Below the pieces are notes generated by a model. It was not told where the DNA came from and ran no database searches. It worked only from the letters and a program-made list of their open reading frames with translations. Made by a program: the position numbers and the translations under genes. 64,000 bases of DNA from Harmothoe impar (Eukaryota; Annelida; Polychaeta; Phyllodocida; Polynoidae). Where the stretch lies: positions 44,457,377 through 44,521,376 of the forward strand of contig OX381708.1 of the NCBI GenBank assembly GCA_947462335.1. Direction: 5' to 3'. This document shows, piece after piece, positions 46,987 to 58,220 of this stretch. How positions within the stretch are numbered: position 1 is the first letter of the stretch; every line of letters starts with the position of its first letter.

Positions 46987-48882
46987 ATGCACTGCACGCC
47001 CGAGGCGCAGTCGACAACAAACATGGCGCCTGTCAGTCACCACAGCCCCTGCTCTAAGCAAGGCGCTGACTCTCAAAATCTGATGAACTATAATACACCG
47101 ATTATGATCGACATCAGTCTCACCCCGGACTCTAATTCCGGTAGTAGGTTTATGGATCCATCCCCCCTTACTGCCACAGGGGGAAACCTAGCAGACGGAC
47201 TCGAATGTCCCAGCACGGAAAAGACGGTCGCCAATGGCGGCGCCGTCGGCGGTGAAGAGACCGCCCAGCGTTCCCCCGCCCTGCCGGCCGAGGCACCGAC
47301 GGACGCCGACAACGATGAGCAGCCCGGGCCGGTCTCCACTCCCCGTAGTCTACCGGCCTCTACGACGACGAATGCCGACAACGTTGGACCCCAACTGCCG
47401 GTCTCTGTTATGGCTGAAGCCGCCGAGCCGGCTCTAGCCCATAACCCTGACCTGCGACCCCTTCAAGACGACACTGGAGCCTTACCTTCTACACAAAGGA
47501 AATCAACACGGAAACCCACTGCTAAAAAGCAGACTGCCACCTTAGCAACAAGTCAACTTAAAAAGAAAGCAGGTAGACCGCCCAAAGCTAAAATAGCATT
47601 AAAAAGCTCCAAAAACAGCTGTAATAAAAGGGGTCGTGTTAGTAGTGATGAAGGGACCCCTAGCTCTCAAAAATGCTCAAAGCTTCAAAAAAAGCTACCT
47701 ATTGACAAAGACTCATCGAACGACGATGATGATGAGTTTGAAACTGATGAGGATGCAAGGCCTAAAAAAACCCCTTATAGGCCCCCTACCAAGTCCCAAT
47801 TCAAGAAAAAAGCGCAAACTAGCAATAGAAATGGTGCTGCAAGTAAGAGTGACCTTGACACTCACCGAGAATCGATGAAAGTCTTTTTTCAAGAACTCGC
47901 CCGTGAAAATGCAATTAATATGAAGGAGCATGTCACAACCTGCATCACTGACAATAAAACTGCTATTCTATCTGAAGTAAGTAATGTCACGTCCAAACTC
48001 AAAAATGATATGTTGAAGGAGGTCACTGCATTATCAACCTCCCTCAACAATACCAGTAAAGATATACTTGCCAGAATATCCTTAGTAGAGAATAATGCTA
48101 CTACCAATCACGAGGCACTCCTTGAGAAGTACAATTCTCAACAAACTGAAATAGCAACCATTCGAGCACAATTGAAAAGGCTCGAGGAAGATGCCAAAAA
48201 CAATGTCGGAAAAAATCCACCTGAAGACTTTGTTCAAAGCCTGGAGGATAGGAAGGCAGAAATAATAAGTCTCACTGAGAGGTTTAATGCGAAAATTAAA
48301 AATGCCCACACTACCTCCACAGCGGTCCAACAGACTGGTGAACAAAACCAGCATAAATCACCGAAATACCTGAATATACTGGTCGACGGACTAACTGAAA
48401 GAGAGAATGAAACTGATGATGACATCTATAATGACGTAATGAAGTTACTGAGCAAACTGTCAATCACTGCTCAAACTAGTGATCTCTCTTTAGTTCAACG
48501 CCTAGACCGCAGGAAAAGACAAGCAGGCCCACGCACGTTACTAGTCTGCTTCACCACAATTAGGATGAGAAGAGCTGTACTTCAAACCAAAGGAATACTC
48601 AGCAAAACCACTGACTATAAAGACGTATACATAAACCCTGACATTGAGCAGTCAATTAGGAAGCGCAACAACAAGTTGCGACTAATGGTCAACTACTGCA
48701 GGCAAAACAACCACAGTGCAGTAATCAAAAAAGACAAGTTCATTGTGAACACCGAGGAGTATGACATTGATGAACTCTCCACTGTCCCTGACAAATATAT
48801 CCCCCCCGTGGGCTATAAATATGTCAGAATTAACTGGGACAATCGACCACCCCCCCCCCCCTGCTGCGCCAATCGACACTAA
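46987..48882 (+). CDS. LINE ORF1 protein: AT-hook, coiled coil, RRM
   Basis: 631 residues to the in-frame stop. Residues 1-170 are low-complexity Pro/Ala/Asp-rich. Residues about 170-290 are strongly basic with an AT-hook-like KKKAGRPPKAK and an acidic patch (SSNDDDDEFETDEDA). A heptad-like coiled coil spans about 300-430. Residues about 455-600 resemble the L1 ORF1p RRM and C-terminal domain (YLNILVDGLTERENETDDD, SLVQRLDRR, RTLLVCFTTIRMRRAVL, VYINPDIE). Known role of such proteins: trimeric RNA-binding chaperones of the LINE RNP. ATG 47023 (AACATGG) has better context than 46987. The last seven codons follow a 12-C run and are probably out of the true frame (see next entry). Confidence 0.85.
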   Translation: MHCTPEAQSTTNMAPVSHHSPCSKQGADSQNLMNYNTPIMIDISLTPDSNSGSRFMDPSPLTATGGNLADGLECPSTEKTVANGGAVGGEETAQRSPALPAEAPTDADNDEQPGPVSTPRSLPASTTTNADNVGPQLPVSVMAEAAEPALAHNPDLRPLQDDTGALPSTQRKSTRKPTAKKQTATLATSQLKKKAGRPPKAKIALKSSKNSCNKRGRVSSDEGTPSSQKCSKLQKKLPIDKDSSNDDDDEFETDEDARPKKTPYRPPTKSQFKKKAQTSNRNGAASKSDLDTHRESMKVFFQELARENAINMKEHVTTCITDNKTAILSEVSNVTSKLKNDMLKEVTALSTSLNNTSKDILARISLVENNATTNHEALLEKYNSQQTEIATIRAQLKRLEEDAKNNVGKNPPEDFVQSLEDRKAEIISLTERFNAKIKNAHTTSTAVQQTGEQNQHKSPKYLNILVDGLTERENETDDDIYNDVMKLLSKLSITAQTSDLSLVQRLDRRKRQAGPRTLLVCFTTIRMRRAVLQTKGILSKTTDYKDVYINPDIEQSIRKRNNKLRLMVNYCRQNNHSAVIKKDKFIVNTEEYDIDELSTVPDKYIPPVGYKYVRINWDNRPPPPPCCANRH

Positions 48883-49450
48883 CGAGGCAGAGAGACAGCA
48901 GGCAGAAGATGACCGCAAACGAGCGGAGGCAGCCAGACAAAAAGAGGAAAAGGAAAAGAAAAAATGCCAGGAACTGACTCCTAAAGGTCTAACTTTCTGT
49001 GGACCGAGGTCAATATACAGTACCCTAAACCAGTCAACCATCCAATACAGTGGGGAAGACCATAAAAGTGCTGAACACTTATATGTCTACATGAAGGCCT
49101 CCCATCACATGGCGGCTGAAACAACCCTCAAAAAAATCCTGACTGCCAATGACAATAAGGCCCTGCTAGACGCAACAAAATTCATCACAGTGGAACGTTC
49201 ATGGGCGAAAGAGGAAATCCCCAAAATGAGACTGTGTCAAAAACTTAAATTTGATGCAAATAATGAATACAAGAAGGAACTGATGTCAACACATCCCTCG
49301 CCCCTTCTATTTGCTGTTCGTGATGAATTCTGGGGAACAGGAGAAAAAATGGGCAGCGAGGCCTATACAAACGGAGACTACACAGGCAGAAACCTACTTG
49401 GAGATATACTAGAAAATCTCCGCGAGTCTTACATCCGAGATGCAAGGTGA
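48863..49450 (+). CDS. NADAR (YbiA-like/DUF1768) domain, probable C-terminal part of LINE ORF1
   Basis: This frame overlaps the end of ORF1 (open from 48761) and is +1 to it across the C run 48850-48861. It begins with a Lys/Glu/Arg-rich helix (NEAERQQAEDDRKRAEAARQ). It then encodes a full NADAR fold over about 155 residues: FCGPRSIYSTL, HKSAEHLYVYMKA, FITVERSWAKEEIPKMRLC, LKFDANNEYKKEL, DEFWGTGEKM and GRNLLGDILENLRE. These match the family pattern EH-x-Y-Q-x-x-KA, W-x-x-x-(K/R)-x-x-x-M, KF-x-x-N, D-x-FWG-x-G and G-x-N-x-LG-x-x-L. Family knowledge: NADAR enzymes cleave N-glycosidic bonds of ADP-ribose-type substrates, some removing ADP-ribose from guanine. Function in the LINE is inferred. 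Confidence 0.85.
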   Translation, partial: AAPIDTNEAERQQAEDDRKRAEAARQKEEKEKKKCQELTPKGLTFCGPRSIYSTLNQSTIQYSGEDHKSAEHLYVYMKASHHMAAETTLKKILTANDNKALLDATKFITVERSWAKEEIPKMRLCQKLKFDANNEYKKELMSTHPSPLLFAVRDEFWGTGEKMGSEAYTNGDYTGRNLLGDILENLRESYIRDAR

Positions 49451-50399
49451 ATTGGTCCCGTGACCAAAACCCAATGATACTGCCTAACCAACAGACTGAA
49501 ATAGCATCTTTAATACTCAGTAAATCCTTCCTCATTGCCTTCACTACATACATAAATAAGTGATAAATCCACATATGTCTACTACATCGCCTTCATCAAG
49601 TGAAATAGCAGCTTTAATAGCTATGCATACTGATTGATCAAGATCAGAACATGAGACGCGTGTTGTCTGTAAACCATGCCAATTATGTGCCCCGAGGACT
49701 ATAAGGGCCAACACTGACTGACTGTGTCCTACTGACCCAGTCTTATTCCCAAGTATAAGTGCCTCTGGATACAACATATTCACCGAGTGATTATCCACTA
49801 TAGACTGTCTGGCGCCACTGGACTCAATATGCACTGAGTCTGTTGTGTCAACAAATGCTTTAAATATATGGTTACCGATGGATCCTATATTTAAACAGGA
49901 ATTATTACGAGTAACCCTATGTCTCCTGTTGTTAATGTTTCCTGTGGGAGCCTGAACATTAATAATTATTTTCATATAGACAGACAACCAACTAGGCCAC
50001 TACTAGACACATCTAGTCCACACCTAGGATAGAAACCCGCTGCCTGACCACAACACCGCCCACTGACTCAGAAATTGACTAATGGACTGATTGTAATATA
50101 AACACTCTGCACTGAAACCACTTGTGAATATATCCAGTATAGCCAATTATGGCCAATAGGATATGTTTACCCCTCATGCCCATCTATTTTGCGCATGGGG
50201 ACTGCACCTGCACCTTTATCATGTTATTTTGTTTTATGTGGTATATTATGACGGAAAATTTAAAGATACCATCTATGCTCGCTCTGTGGTCAACAGAACT
50301 CAAAACAGGCGAGGAAGCTCGCTTAAGTGACTTTGGAGTCCAGATATCTGTGGAAATTGACTGTGAAACAACCTGTCTTCTTTCTTAACACCGCGGGAG
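49451..50399 (+). other. 950-bp spacer between LINE ORF1 and ORF2
   Basis: The plus strand has no open frame of note. The minus strand has an open frame of 147 codons (49987-49544) of ordinary composition but no recognised domain. The spacer is long for a two-ORF LINE. Confidence 0.5.
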
Positions 50400-53264
50400 G
50401 TGAGCAGCCTAAAAGGACTAAAACTTATATGCCACAATGCTTGTAGTCTTACTTCAAAGATTGCACAGTATAGACAATTACTACCCAGCTGTGACTACCT
50501 GGCAGTCAGTGAAACTTGGCTGTCATCTGCACTACCTGACCACCTGATTGATATATCAGGCATGACTGTCTTCCGCCAGGACCGTGAACCAACCGGTACA
50601 CACCGCTCTGGTGGAGTAGCATGTTTTGTCTGTGAAAAGTTCGCCCCTCATACCGCCCGAGTTGAGGAACTCTCTGTCACACAAAAGCACATTGAAACCG
50701 TCACTGTAAAGACAACGTCACCAACAAGCAAACATCGTCTGGTTGTGTCGGTTTATCGCCCCCCGAAAGGAAATGTTGAGAAGTTCTATAAGAAACTCAG
50801 TAAACTTATTGAAAGTAGTGGATTTGAACAGAAAGATATTTGGATACTCGGCGACATGAACGTTGATTTCAAGCACCGGAACAGCGCCAAATATAAAAAG
50901 ACATTAGCTTTTCTAAAAAAGCACAATTTGAAACAACTCAGAACTGGCGTGACTCGGCTCCACCCAAAAGGCTCAACTATCATTGATCACATATATACAA
51001 ATGTGTTACAAGATGTGACATCAGGAAGTATAAATGAGTACTTGAGTGACCATATCCCGATATTTGCCATTTTCAAGAAAGAACGCGCGCAACATATAAG
51101 GAAAAAGGTTACCGGTCGCAGCTACAAAAGGTATAATGGTGAAGCACTTGCAGCCTATGTCAAAGACTCTACTCCGAATGATCTGCTCACTACTCTAGAC
51201 CCTGACGATTTATGTGATCATCTGGTTAAAAGTGTCACTGACTACCTTGATCGTGACTGCCCAGTACAGGACTTTAATATACCTGAGGACACCCCTGGAT
51301 TTGATGAAGGAGTGAAAAGACTTGTAAATGAACGACACAGTCACCTAAGGAAGGCCAGAAGTGTAGCAACAGGACTATACAACCCACATCTAAAGTCCGC
51401 CATTAAAACACGTCGACAGATTAACAAGAAAATGCGAAAAAATGTGGGTAAGAGTGTAAAGCTGAATCTACAGAAATACAAGAAAAACCCGAGAAAGTTT
51501 TGGGAAAAGATAAATGAACTGTGGAAAGGACGCAAACGCAGTAATAACATATGTCTAACAATGGACAATGGAGCCGACGTTGACTATGGCGACATTGCTG
51601 AACACATAAATGAATTTTTCTGTGGCATTGGATCGAAACTAGCAGCTCCCTTCATAGGACTGCCTGGTGACTATCCCCGAGGTCATGCCGTAGAACTCGC
51701 GACTGAGGAAGAAGCACTTGGTATTGAACGAGATCTAACGAACCTGGAAATTGGTCCTATCACTGAAATGTCACTGAAGTACATGGTGGCAGATATTGAT
51801 GGAACAAAGTCATCAGGCTTCCAGGACATACGCACAACAGTGATTAAAGACACTTTAAACAATAACATTGGCATATGGACATCACTGATAAACTCGTGTA
51901 TTGATAGGTCCATCTTCCCAACAAGCCTCAAGAGTGGTACCATAATACCTCTGCCTAAATCAGGCAATTTGAAAAAAGTTCGAAACTGGCGCCCAATAAC
52001 TCTTCTCCCGACCCTGGGCAAGCTATTGGAGAAGGTCATTTATCGACAATTAATGGACTATCTGGTCTCTGAGAACATTGTAACCGATGCCCAATATGGT
52101 TTTATGCCTAACAGGTCCACCGCCACTGCTATCCTCAAAATTGTGAACTATCTCTACAGCTCAAGAAACAAAGGTGAATACACAGCAGCGGTTTATCTCG
52201 ATGTACAAAAGGCCTTTGATGTCGTCCATCATGGCCGCCTAATGGTCAAACTTTCTGAACTGGGATTGAGTACCAAAACCCTGAAACTGATTGAAAGCTA
52301 CCTGACAAATCGAACTTGTTGTACCCTGGCAAACGGGGAACGCTCAGTCAAACAGGACATCCAATATGGGGTCCCACAGGGAAGCATCCTGGGACCGGTA
52401 TTGTTCACACTATACGTAAACGACCTACCGAGTGTTGTTAAAAAATGTCTTCCAGTCTTATATGCGGATGACTTAATACTGGTATGTAGTGCAAAAACAC
52501 CCCTGGCAGCAGCAACCGACCTACAAAGTGATCTGGACCGAGTAATCTCTTGGTGTGACCAGAACCGATTGACACCGAACGTGGACAAAACAAAATCAAT
52601 GTGGTTCACCTCGTCACAAAAAATGGACAATACCCTCAACTATCCTATGACTATAAAAGGGACCCCATTGGGAGAAGTTGAGGATTATAAATACCTTGGC
52701 ATATGGCTCGACTCGACCCTGACATTTAAGAGACAACTTGAGGACATATGCAACAAGACAGCTGCAAACCTGACTCAATTCAAATTAATCAGGTATTGCA
52801 TGAATGTGTCGGACGCTGTCGTCCTGTACAAACAGGCCATAATCCCAGTGATAGAATACTGCAGTTTCATGATTGACTCAGGACCATCAGATATCATTAA
52901 AAAGATCCAACCACTACAAAACAGGGGGTTACGGATCTGCTTGATGAAGAGGGTGGGCGAGATGTCGACTAACAAACTGCATAAAACTTGCAAGGTTGAA
53001 AGACTAGAAACTCGACGAAAAAGACAGCTAGCATGTCTAATGTATAGACACAGCAGACATGTGTCAAACTTGGCATCACGACCGAACAGAAGGACCCGCG
53101 GTGATATGAAGGTGAAACTATGCGTGGAACGTCCTAAACGTTCAAAGTACAGATCTGGCCCCCTTTATAGAGGGATGCTCATCTGGGATGAACTACCTTT
53201 ATTCCTACAAGAACTGCCTGATGTGGCACAATTTAAGACGAGGATTAAGTCCTTCTTCAAGTGA
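50400..53264 (+). CDS. LINE ORF2 protein: APE endonuclease and reverse transcriptase
   Basis: 954 residues from a GTG codon; no in-frame ATG lies between the upstream stop (50364) and Met55 (50562), which is already inside the endonuclease. The APE/EEP domain shows SETWLS, VYRPPKG, the catalytic LGDMNVD, STIIDHIYTN and LSDHIPI. The RT shows NWRPITLLPTLGKLLEK, AQYGFMPNRST, YLDVQKAFDVV, YGVPQGSILGPVLFTLYVND and the catalytic YADD, then KYLGIWLD. A C-terminal region ends in LPDVAQFKTRIKSFFK; no RNase H or CCHC zinc knuckle is seen. The frame is intact with no internal stop, suggesting recent insertion. It nicks the target and copies the LINE RNA by target-primed reverse transcription. Confidence 0.93.
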   Translation: MSSLKGLKLICHNACSLTSKIAQYRQLLPSCDYLAVSETWLSSALPDHLIDISGMTVFRQDREPTGTHRSGGVACFVCEKFAPHTARVEELSVTQKHIETVTVKTTSPTSKHRLVVSVYRPPKGNVEKFYKKLSKLIESSGFEQKDIWILGDMNVDFKHRNSAKYKKTLAFLKKHNLKQLRTGVTRLHPKGSTIIDHIYTNVLQDVTSGSINEYLSDHIPIFAIFKKERAQHIRKKVTGRSYKRYNGEALAAYVKDSTPNDLLTTLDPDDLCDHLVKSVTDYLDRDCPVQDFNIPEDTPGFDEGVKRLVNERHSHLRKARSVATGLYNPHLKSAIKTRRQINKKMRKNVGKSVKLNLQKYKKNPRKFWEKINELWKGRKRSNNICLTMDNGADVDYGDIAEHINEFFCGIGSKLAAPFIGLPGDYPRGHAVELATEEEALGIERDLTNLEIGPITEMSLKYMVADIDGTKSSGFQDIRTTVIKDTLNNNIGIWTSLINSCIDRSIFPTSLKSGTIIPLPKSGNLKKVRNWRPITLLPTLGKLLEKVIYRQLMDYLVSENIVTDAQYGFMPNRSTATAILKIVNYLYSSRNKGEYTAAVYLDVQKAFDVVHHGRLMVKLSELGLSTKTLKLIESYLTNRTCCTLANGERSVKQDIQYGVPQGSILGPVLFTLYVNDLPSVVKKCLPVLYADDLILVCSAKTPLAAATDLQSDLDRVISWCDQNRLTPNVDKTKSMWFTSSQKMDNTLNYPMTIKGTPLGEVEDYKYLGIWLDSTLTFKRQLEDICNKTAANLTQFKLIRYCMNVSDAVVLYKQAIIPVIEYCSFMIDSGPSDIIKKIQPLQNRGLRICLMKRVGEMSTNKLHKTCKVERLETRRKRQLACLMYRHSRHVSNLASRPNRRTRGDMKVKLCVERPKRSKYRSGPLYRGMLIWDELPLFLQELPDVAQFKTRIKSFFK

Positions 53265-53760
53265 CTGTACCGGATTATAATATGAGGCGTAATTGCACCT
53301 GATGACATAATTGAGTGCATTACTTGACAGGCTGTTAATAGCCTCCCGCCATATAAGAATATTGATAATGCCTCCCTGGACTCCTTAGCTTACCACCAAA
53401 ATTTAATTATGTTTAAAATTGTGTAATGACTCCCACTCTTTAGGTGGACCTGTAATTTTCCGTCACTATTCATAATAATATATCACATACACCTACTTAC
53501 ATTGTAAAAGAACTATCGCCTCATACCAAGGTGAAGTAAAACCTCATACGGACACTGGCCTTAAATAATATGAAATGACCGTCACTGGCCCAAAGACTCC
53601 AGAGCTCTCTTCATCTAGCTCCTAATATGCAAATACCTTCGAGTATGTTCTTACATCTTCTTTATTATCATTTATTTCATTTTCTTTTCCTTATGACATC
53701 ATCGGAGGAGCGTGTATTTTACATGAGATGTGTCAATAAACCTATATAAAAATCTCTACT

Positions 53761-56700
53761 GTAGTTGCATTGAACGGGAGAGTGACCTATCACAGAGCCG
53801 ATCCGGGTTATACCACCAGGTAGAAATGACAAACCAATTACTATTCATGCAACAAAATGATTTTTATTCACATTGGTGAAGTTAGAAGCTTGTTAGTATG
53901 CATATACACAGAAAGAGAAAATATCATTGGTAATTACCATATATCATTGTTTAACATTCATAGGTTAACATCCAGTTCAAGAACTGATTTCTCTCTTTGT
54001 CTGACGTCAGCAATGTGTCATTCCCTTACAGTACTAAGACAACAGGGTTTCTCTTCTTCACAAAACACGTTGGGTTCTGGTTTCATTGACAGTAGCATTT
54101 GCCTCTATGTAATCTACTACTGAATTTAAGATAACATGGTCAGTCTGTAGACCTTTACCAAGATACCAGACTCTTACCTACAGGTATGTCAATTGTTTTA
54201 CAATCTGCCATGCTGACACTTACTTGAAAATGTATCTACCAAATTAGTAGATTTTTTACCCGGGAGAACTATTATGCAGTTTTCCACAAAACCGTTTTAC
54301 ATTCGTTAGTGATGTTTCGAATTGACCCTATGAAACCTCTATGTCTACATAATTCCTTGTTAGCTGTGTCAGCTGTTGTCATCGACAGTATTACTGTACA
54401 ATTCATCCAAATATGATAAGTGAATACGTATAATTTACATTCATAGTTCATACCCTATTGTAGACCTACATTGCAGTAGATAAATGGTTTTGGTATTGTA
54501 TAGGCTACAATATGTACCATCGGCCAATACACTTTAGAAATGGGATTCTATAACAGTTAATAGACTATTATGATTGTTCTAAGATAACAATCAATATGTC
54601 GTGATTATTGTTCTTTTATTCAACTAAAGCATTAGCTGATGCTATAAAAGCGGGTATGACAAGACAATACTGGATCTACGATACGCGTCCCCTTCAAGTA
54701 TGGTATATGTCATTACACTAGATACAATACAGGGGTGGCGGTCTCAGTATATTACCACATTTTTCGAAAGTCACTATCCATCTCCTTTCGCCGGTACCAC
54801 TTGTCTACTAATGATACATAGACGTAATATATTATTTACTGTGAATACAAACAAATCCTCTGAACGTTATATCAACGAATGCCTACACTTCTTCCCCAAC
54901 TATTATAAATAGGCTAATCCAAACAACTTTTTCAAACCAATTTTCCTAATTGTTCGTCTAATTGCATGTAGACTTGTGTAGCACCTTGCCATGCATTGGT
55001 ACGAATATAACCGAGAATTGGAAGGAACCGATTCCAATTTATTTCCAAACGCAGACTCTTAGTAATAATTGAGATTCTGATAAATTACCTAAATTGTGTA
55101 TGGTCATCTCCTGACTATATGAACACATCATCATAATATATTCTAATGGTAACTAAGTTTGATATGAACACAGAATTGTAATGCGTCAATTAAACATTTA
55201 CACCCTAGACACAGGACTAGAATGAGCATACAAATGTATGAAAAACATACATCACGACAAGATTACAAAATTATCTACCCTTAATCAAAAGAAGACCCCC
55301 TCCCCGTAAACATCGCCACAGATCATTAGCTCTAGTCAGTCATTGTTTCCAATGTGACGCATAATACAATTCATCTCTCAGTCACAGCATGTCTGTTCTA
55401 AAGTATGGGCCCAATATTTAAAAAAACATGTCTAAATATTGGTACACTTTATCTTTATCTTTTAATTCCTCCATGAAAATGTAATAACATCGGTTTTCTT
55501 TTCACATCTGCCTTCCCTTTAATTTAGAGCAACACATTCTGTTCTGCATTTTATTTGTTTTGAGTTGATAACATATAGTATGTTCAAGATTTACAAATTC
55601 AACCCTACATATGCAATCTGATTCACTGGACACACTCACCCGAATATATCACACAAATCCCATTCATAACTGTTCATAACCAGGAAGTAGAAAATGAAAG
55701 ATATGCAGAGTAGTCAACGATTTGTGGAGTGCTATCTAGGCTATAGTTCAACCTTCTGATCTTCAATGACGAATCTGATCACCACACGACTTCTATAATC
55801 ATATTCATTAGTTTAACTATTTCCCATGATATAACATATTATTCTGAATCACCATTAGAGGTCTAAATATAGATTTTTTCACATTACATCTTTATCAGAA
55901 TCTCACATAATAAACACCAATGACAGACACAGTGGGTGAGAGCAGAAAGAACAGCGCATGCACAGTATAAATAGTATAATAGCTGAATTATCACTTATAG
56001 AGAATACGGATGGGTTATATGATATGCATTGCGTAAATCAATATTACGCTCATGTGCAGACAGTTTTATAGTATGTCGATTTTTTTATGCACTATCTCTA
56101 GACCAGAACGTTTATAGATCATTAATTAAATTTTTGGCAAAATAACAAATGTCAGAGATTAGAATAGATCAAAGGAGGTTAGTGAATGGCAAAACAATGG
56201 GTACTTCACTGAACACTACACAAGAGTATATCAGCAACTTTACAGGAAACATTAAATAATGCAGACAGGACTCACATATCTATAAGTAGTCAGCACTTAA
56301 TGGCAGTGTCAGAATTACATGGCCAATGTGCTCTACCAAGGTAAACTAATTGTTCATACTTGAAGCATTTGGCCAAGGTGGCTCACCATGAAGAGTGGTT
56401 CTCACCTCTTGTTAAATAATTCCACATAGGACATAATATATCACTGAGACCGAGCTACTACCCCATAATACTTATCATTAGAGAGATGAAGTTCCTGGTT
56501 ATGTCGACCCATGGTTTGTTTACCTTGCCTCAAAATGCCCCGAAGATTGATGATAGGCTAGATATTAAATGCGACCTTATTTCGGAGTACATACATTGTA
56601 TAACGTAGGTATCCTTAGAGAACCTATAAGAATTTGGATAGGGGCCTATGTGTTAGATACATTGCGGATCAGGCTATTGCACATATACATAAGACATAGG

Positions 56701-58220
56701 CCTATGGATACAACCATGTATTTCATGTTTTCCCTGTTCGTAACAAGAAATGTTTTGGCACATATAGGATTTGTGTGGTCATGGAGCTTCAATAAATTTA
56801 TACGCTCCTAGTATTTTCTTTTTAATCATAATCTGCAAACTGCGAAATATGTATAGAGATAATTACCAGAGATAATGAAATAAACATAGCAGAATATATA
56901 ATCAAAATAGCTGTTGAGAAAAGGGCAGAGTGGAAGTTGAACAGGAATAGTCAATCATCACAGTCGTCCAATCACATTCCACGAAGAGCTAAGTCACCCA
57001 GACATACCAATGCCATAAGAAGCTCCCCCATTAGATTTAATGTATCAAGAAAACATAGCATTAGAGCGCCTGTTATCCATTCAGCCCTATATACTCAATA
57101 CCCATGCATTGCTCACGTTCATCATTCTGGCATCGTTAGATATCATTATTCTGGTATTCATCATATTCCAATGGAAAATACAAATCAGGATTGCCCACAA
57201 TGTTTATACTAACTATTATGTGACTCTTATTTGGGATTACAATGACATTTTCTTCTAAATTGATAATGGTTAAATATTCGCTCGAGACTAAAGTAAGTAA
57301 ATCAACCAAGTAATATTGTAAAATATTAAATGGTCACTCTTTGTATGTTCCCCTCCATATCTACATTCAAAATACGTATATATGAATAGGCAATATAATC
57401 TTTCTTTCTGAAGCTATATTGCGTCAGCCGTCTGATTATAATTATTAAAAACAATGAAAACTCCTAAAATGTATGAGGAAGCCATTTCCTTCATCAAATA
57501 GTGAGGCACAGTGTTTTCCTATCCAAAATATCTTCAATTGAGAGACGAATTGTTTGTGGTTCTCATCACGCAGTTTTCGTTTCAATACCTTCTGAACATT
57601 AATGCATATCTGTTTCCAATTCAATAAACTGGCAGATTAATCAAAGTGTGCTTTAGATTCACGGAGTGAATATTACTACAAGGTCAAAGTGAATATTCTC
57701 AGCATATCTAGTGGAGCCACTCCCCACTTATTGTAGCAAACATTATGCTCTCCCATTCACATTATATAATTTGCATTTTTTCCTAATTTGGGCATTTCCC
57801 CCTTTCTACAAATGCTTGTTTGAGTTAATACCAGATATCGTATGCGCGATGATACATAATTGCACATCGTTGAGAACTATCCCTTGACGAAGACGAAATA
57901 ATGAAAGTTACTTGCTTATATATGTCGAAACGACATTTTGTCCCTCTGAAATAATGCAAGGTTAAGTCTAGAATATCTGATATTGTCTCAGAAGCATTTG
58001 TATAGAAAGAGGTATAAGCCCTTGTGCAGGGACACATGTACATAAATGTGTATAATCAACAGGACAGTTGGGTTCCAGTGTAATACATTGGTTACACTGT
58101 AGAGAGAGTTGAGAGCTGCAACAAGTGAGGGGTGTACAGTCTGGCGTGTGGCTGTGGTCAGTACAAGACATTGACAGGCTCGGGTGCTTTGGTCTTTGGT
58201 CCTATGTGGGGGCCTCATGG
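53761..58220. other. AT-rich spacer and JIP 3' UTR (minus)
   Basis: No conserved coding sequence or bounded repeat was recognised in 4.4 kb. The part next to 58220 must hold the 3' UTR of the minus-strand JIP gene. AATAAA words on the minus strand are present (for example near 55552) but none can be chosen confidently. Confidence 0.45.

Larger units (their letters stand above)
46950..53760 (+). mobile_element. Two-ORF LINE (CR1/L2-group-like) with a NADAR domain
   Basis: Near-complete non-LTR retrotransposon. ORF1 begins at about 46987 or 47023 and, across a one-base frame change, reaches 49450. ORF2 (50400-53264) has an APE-type endonuclease and reverse transcriptase but no RNase H. A 3' UTR follows with AATAAA at 53735-53740. 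No poly-A tail, 3' microsatellite or target duplication was identified, so both outer limits are approximate. The EN-RT layout and ORF1 RRM resemble the CR1/L2/Crack/Daphne group; the clade was not resolved. Confidence 0.88.
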
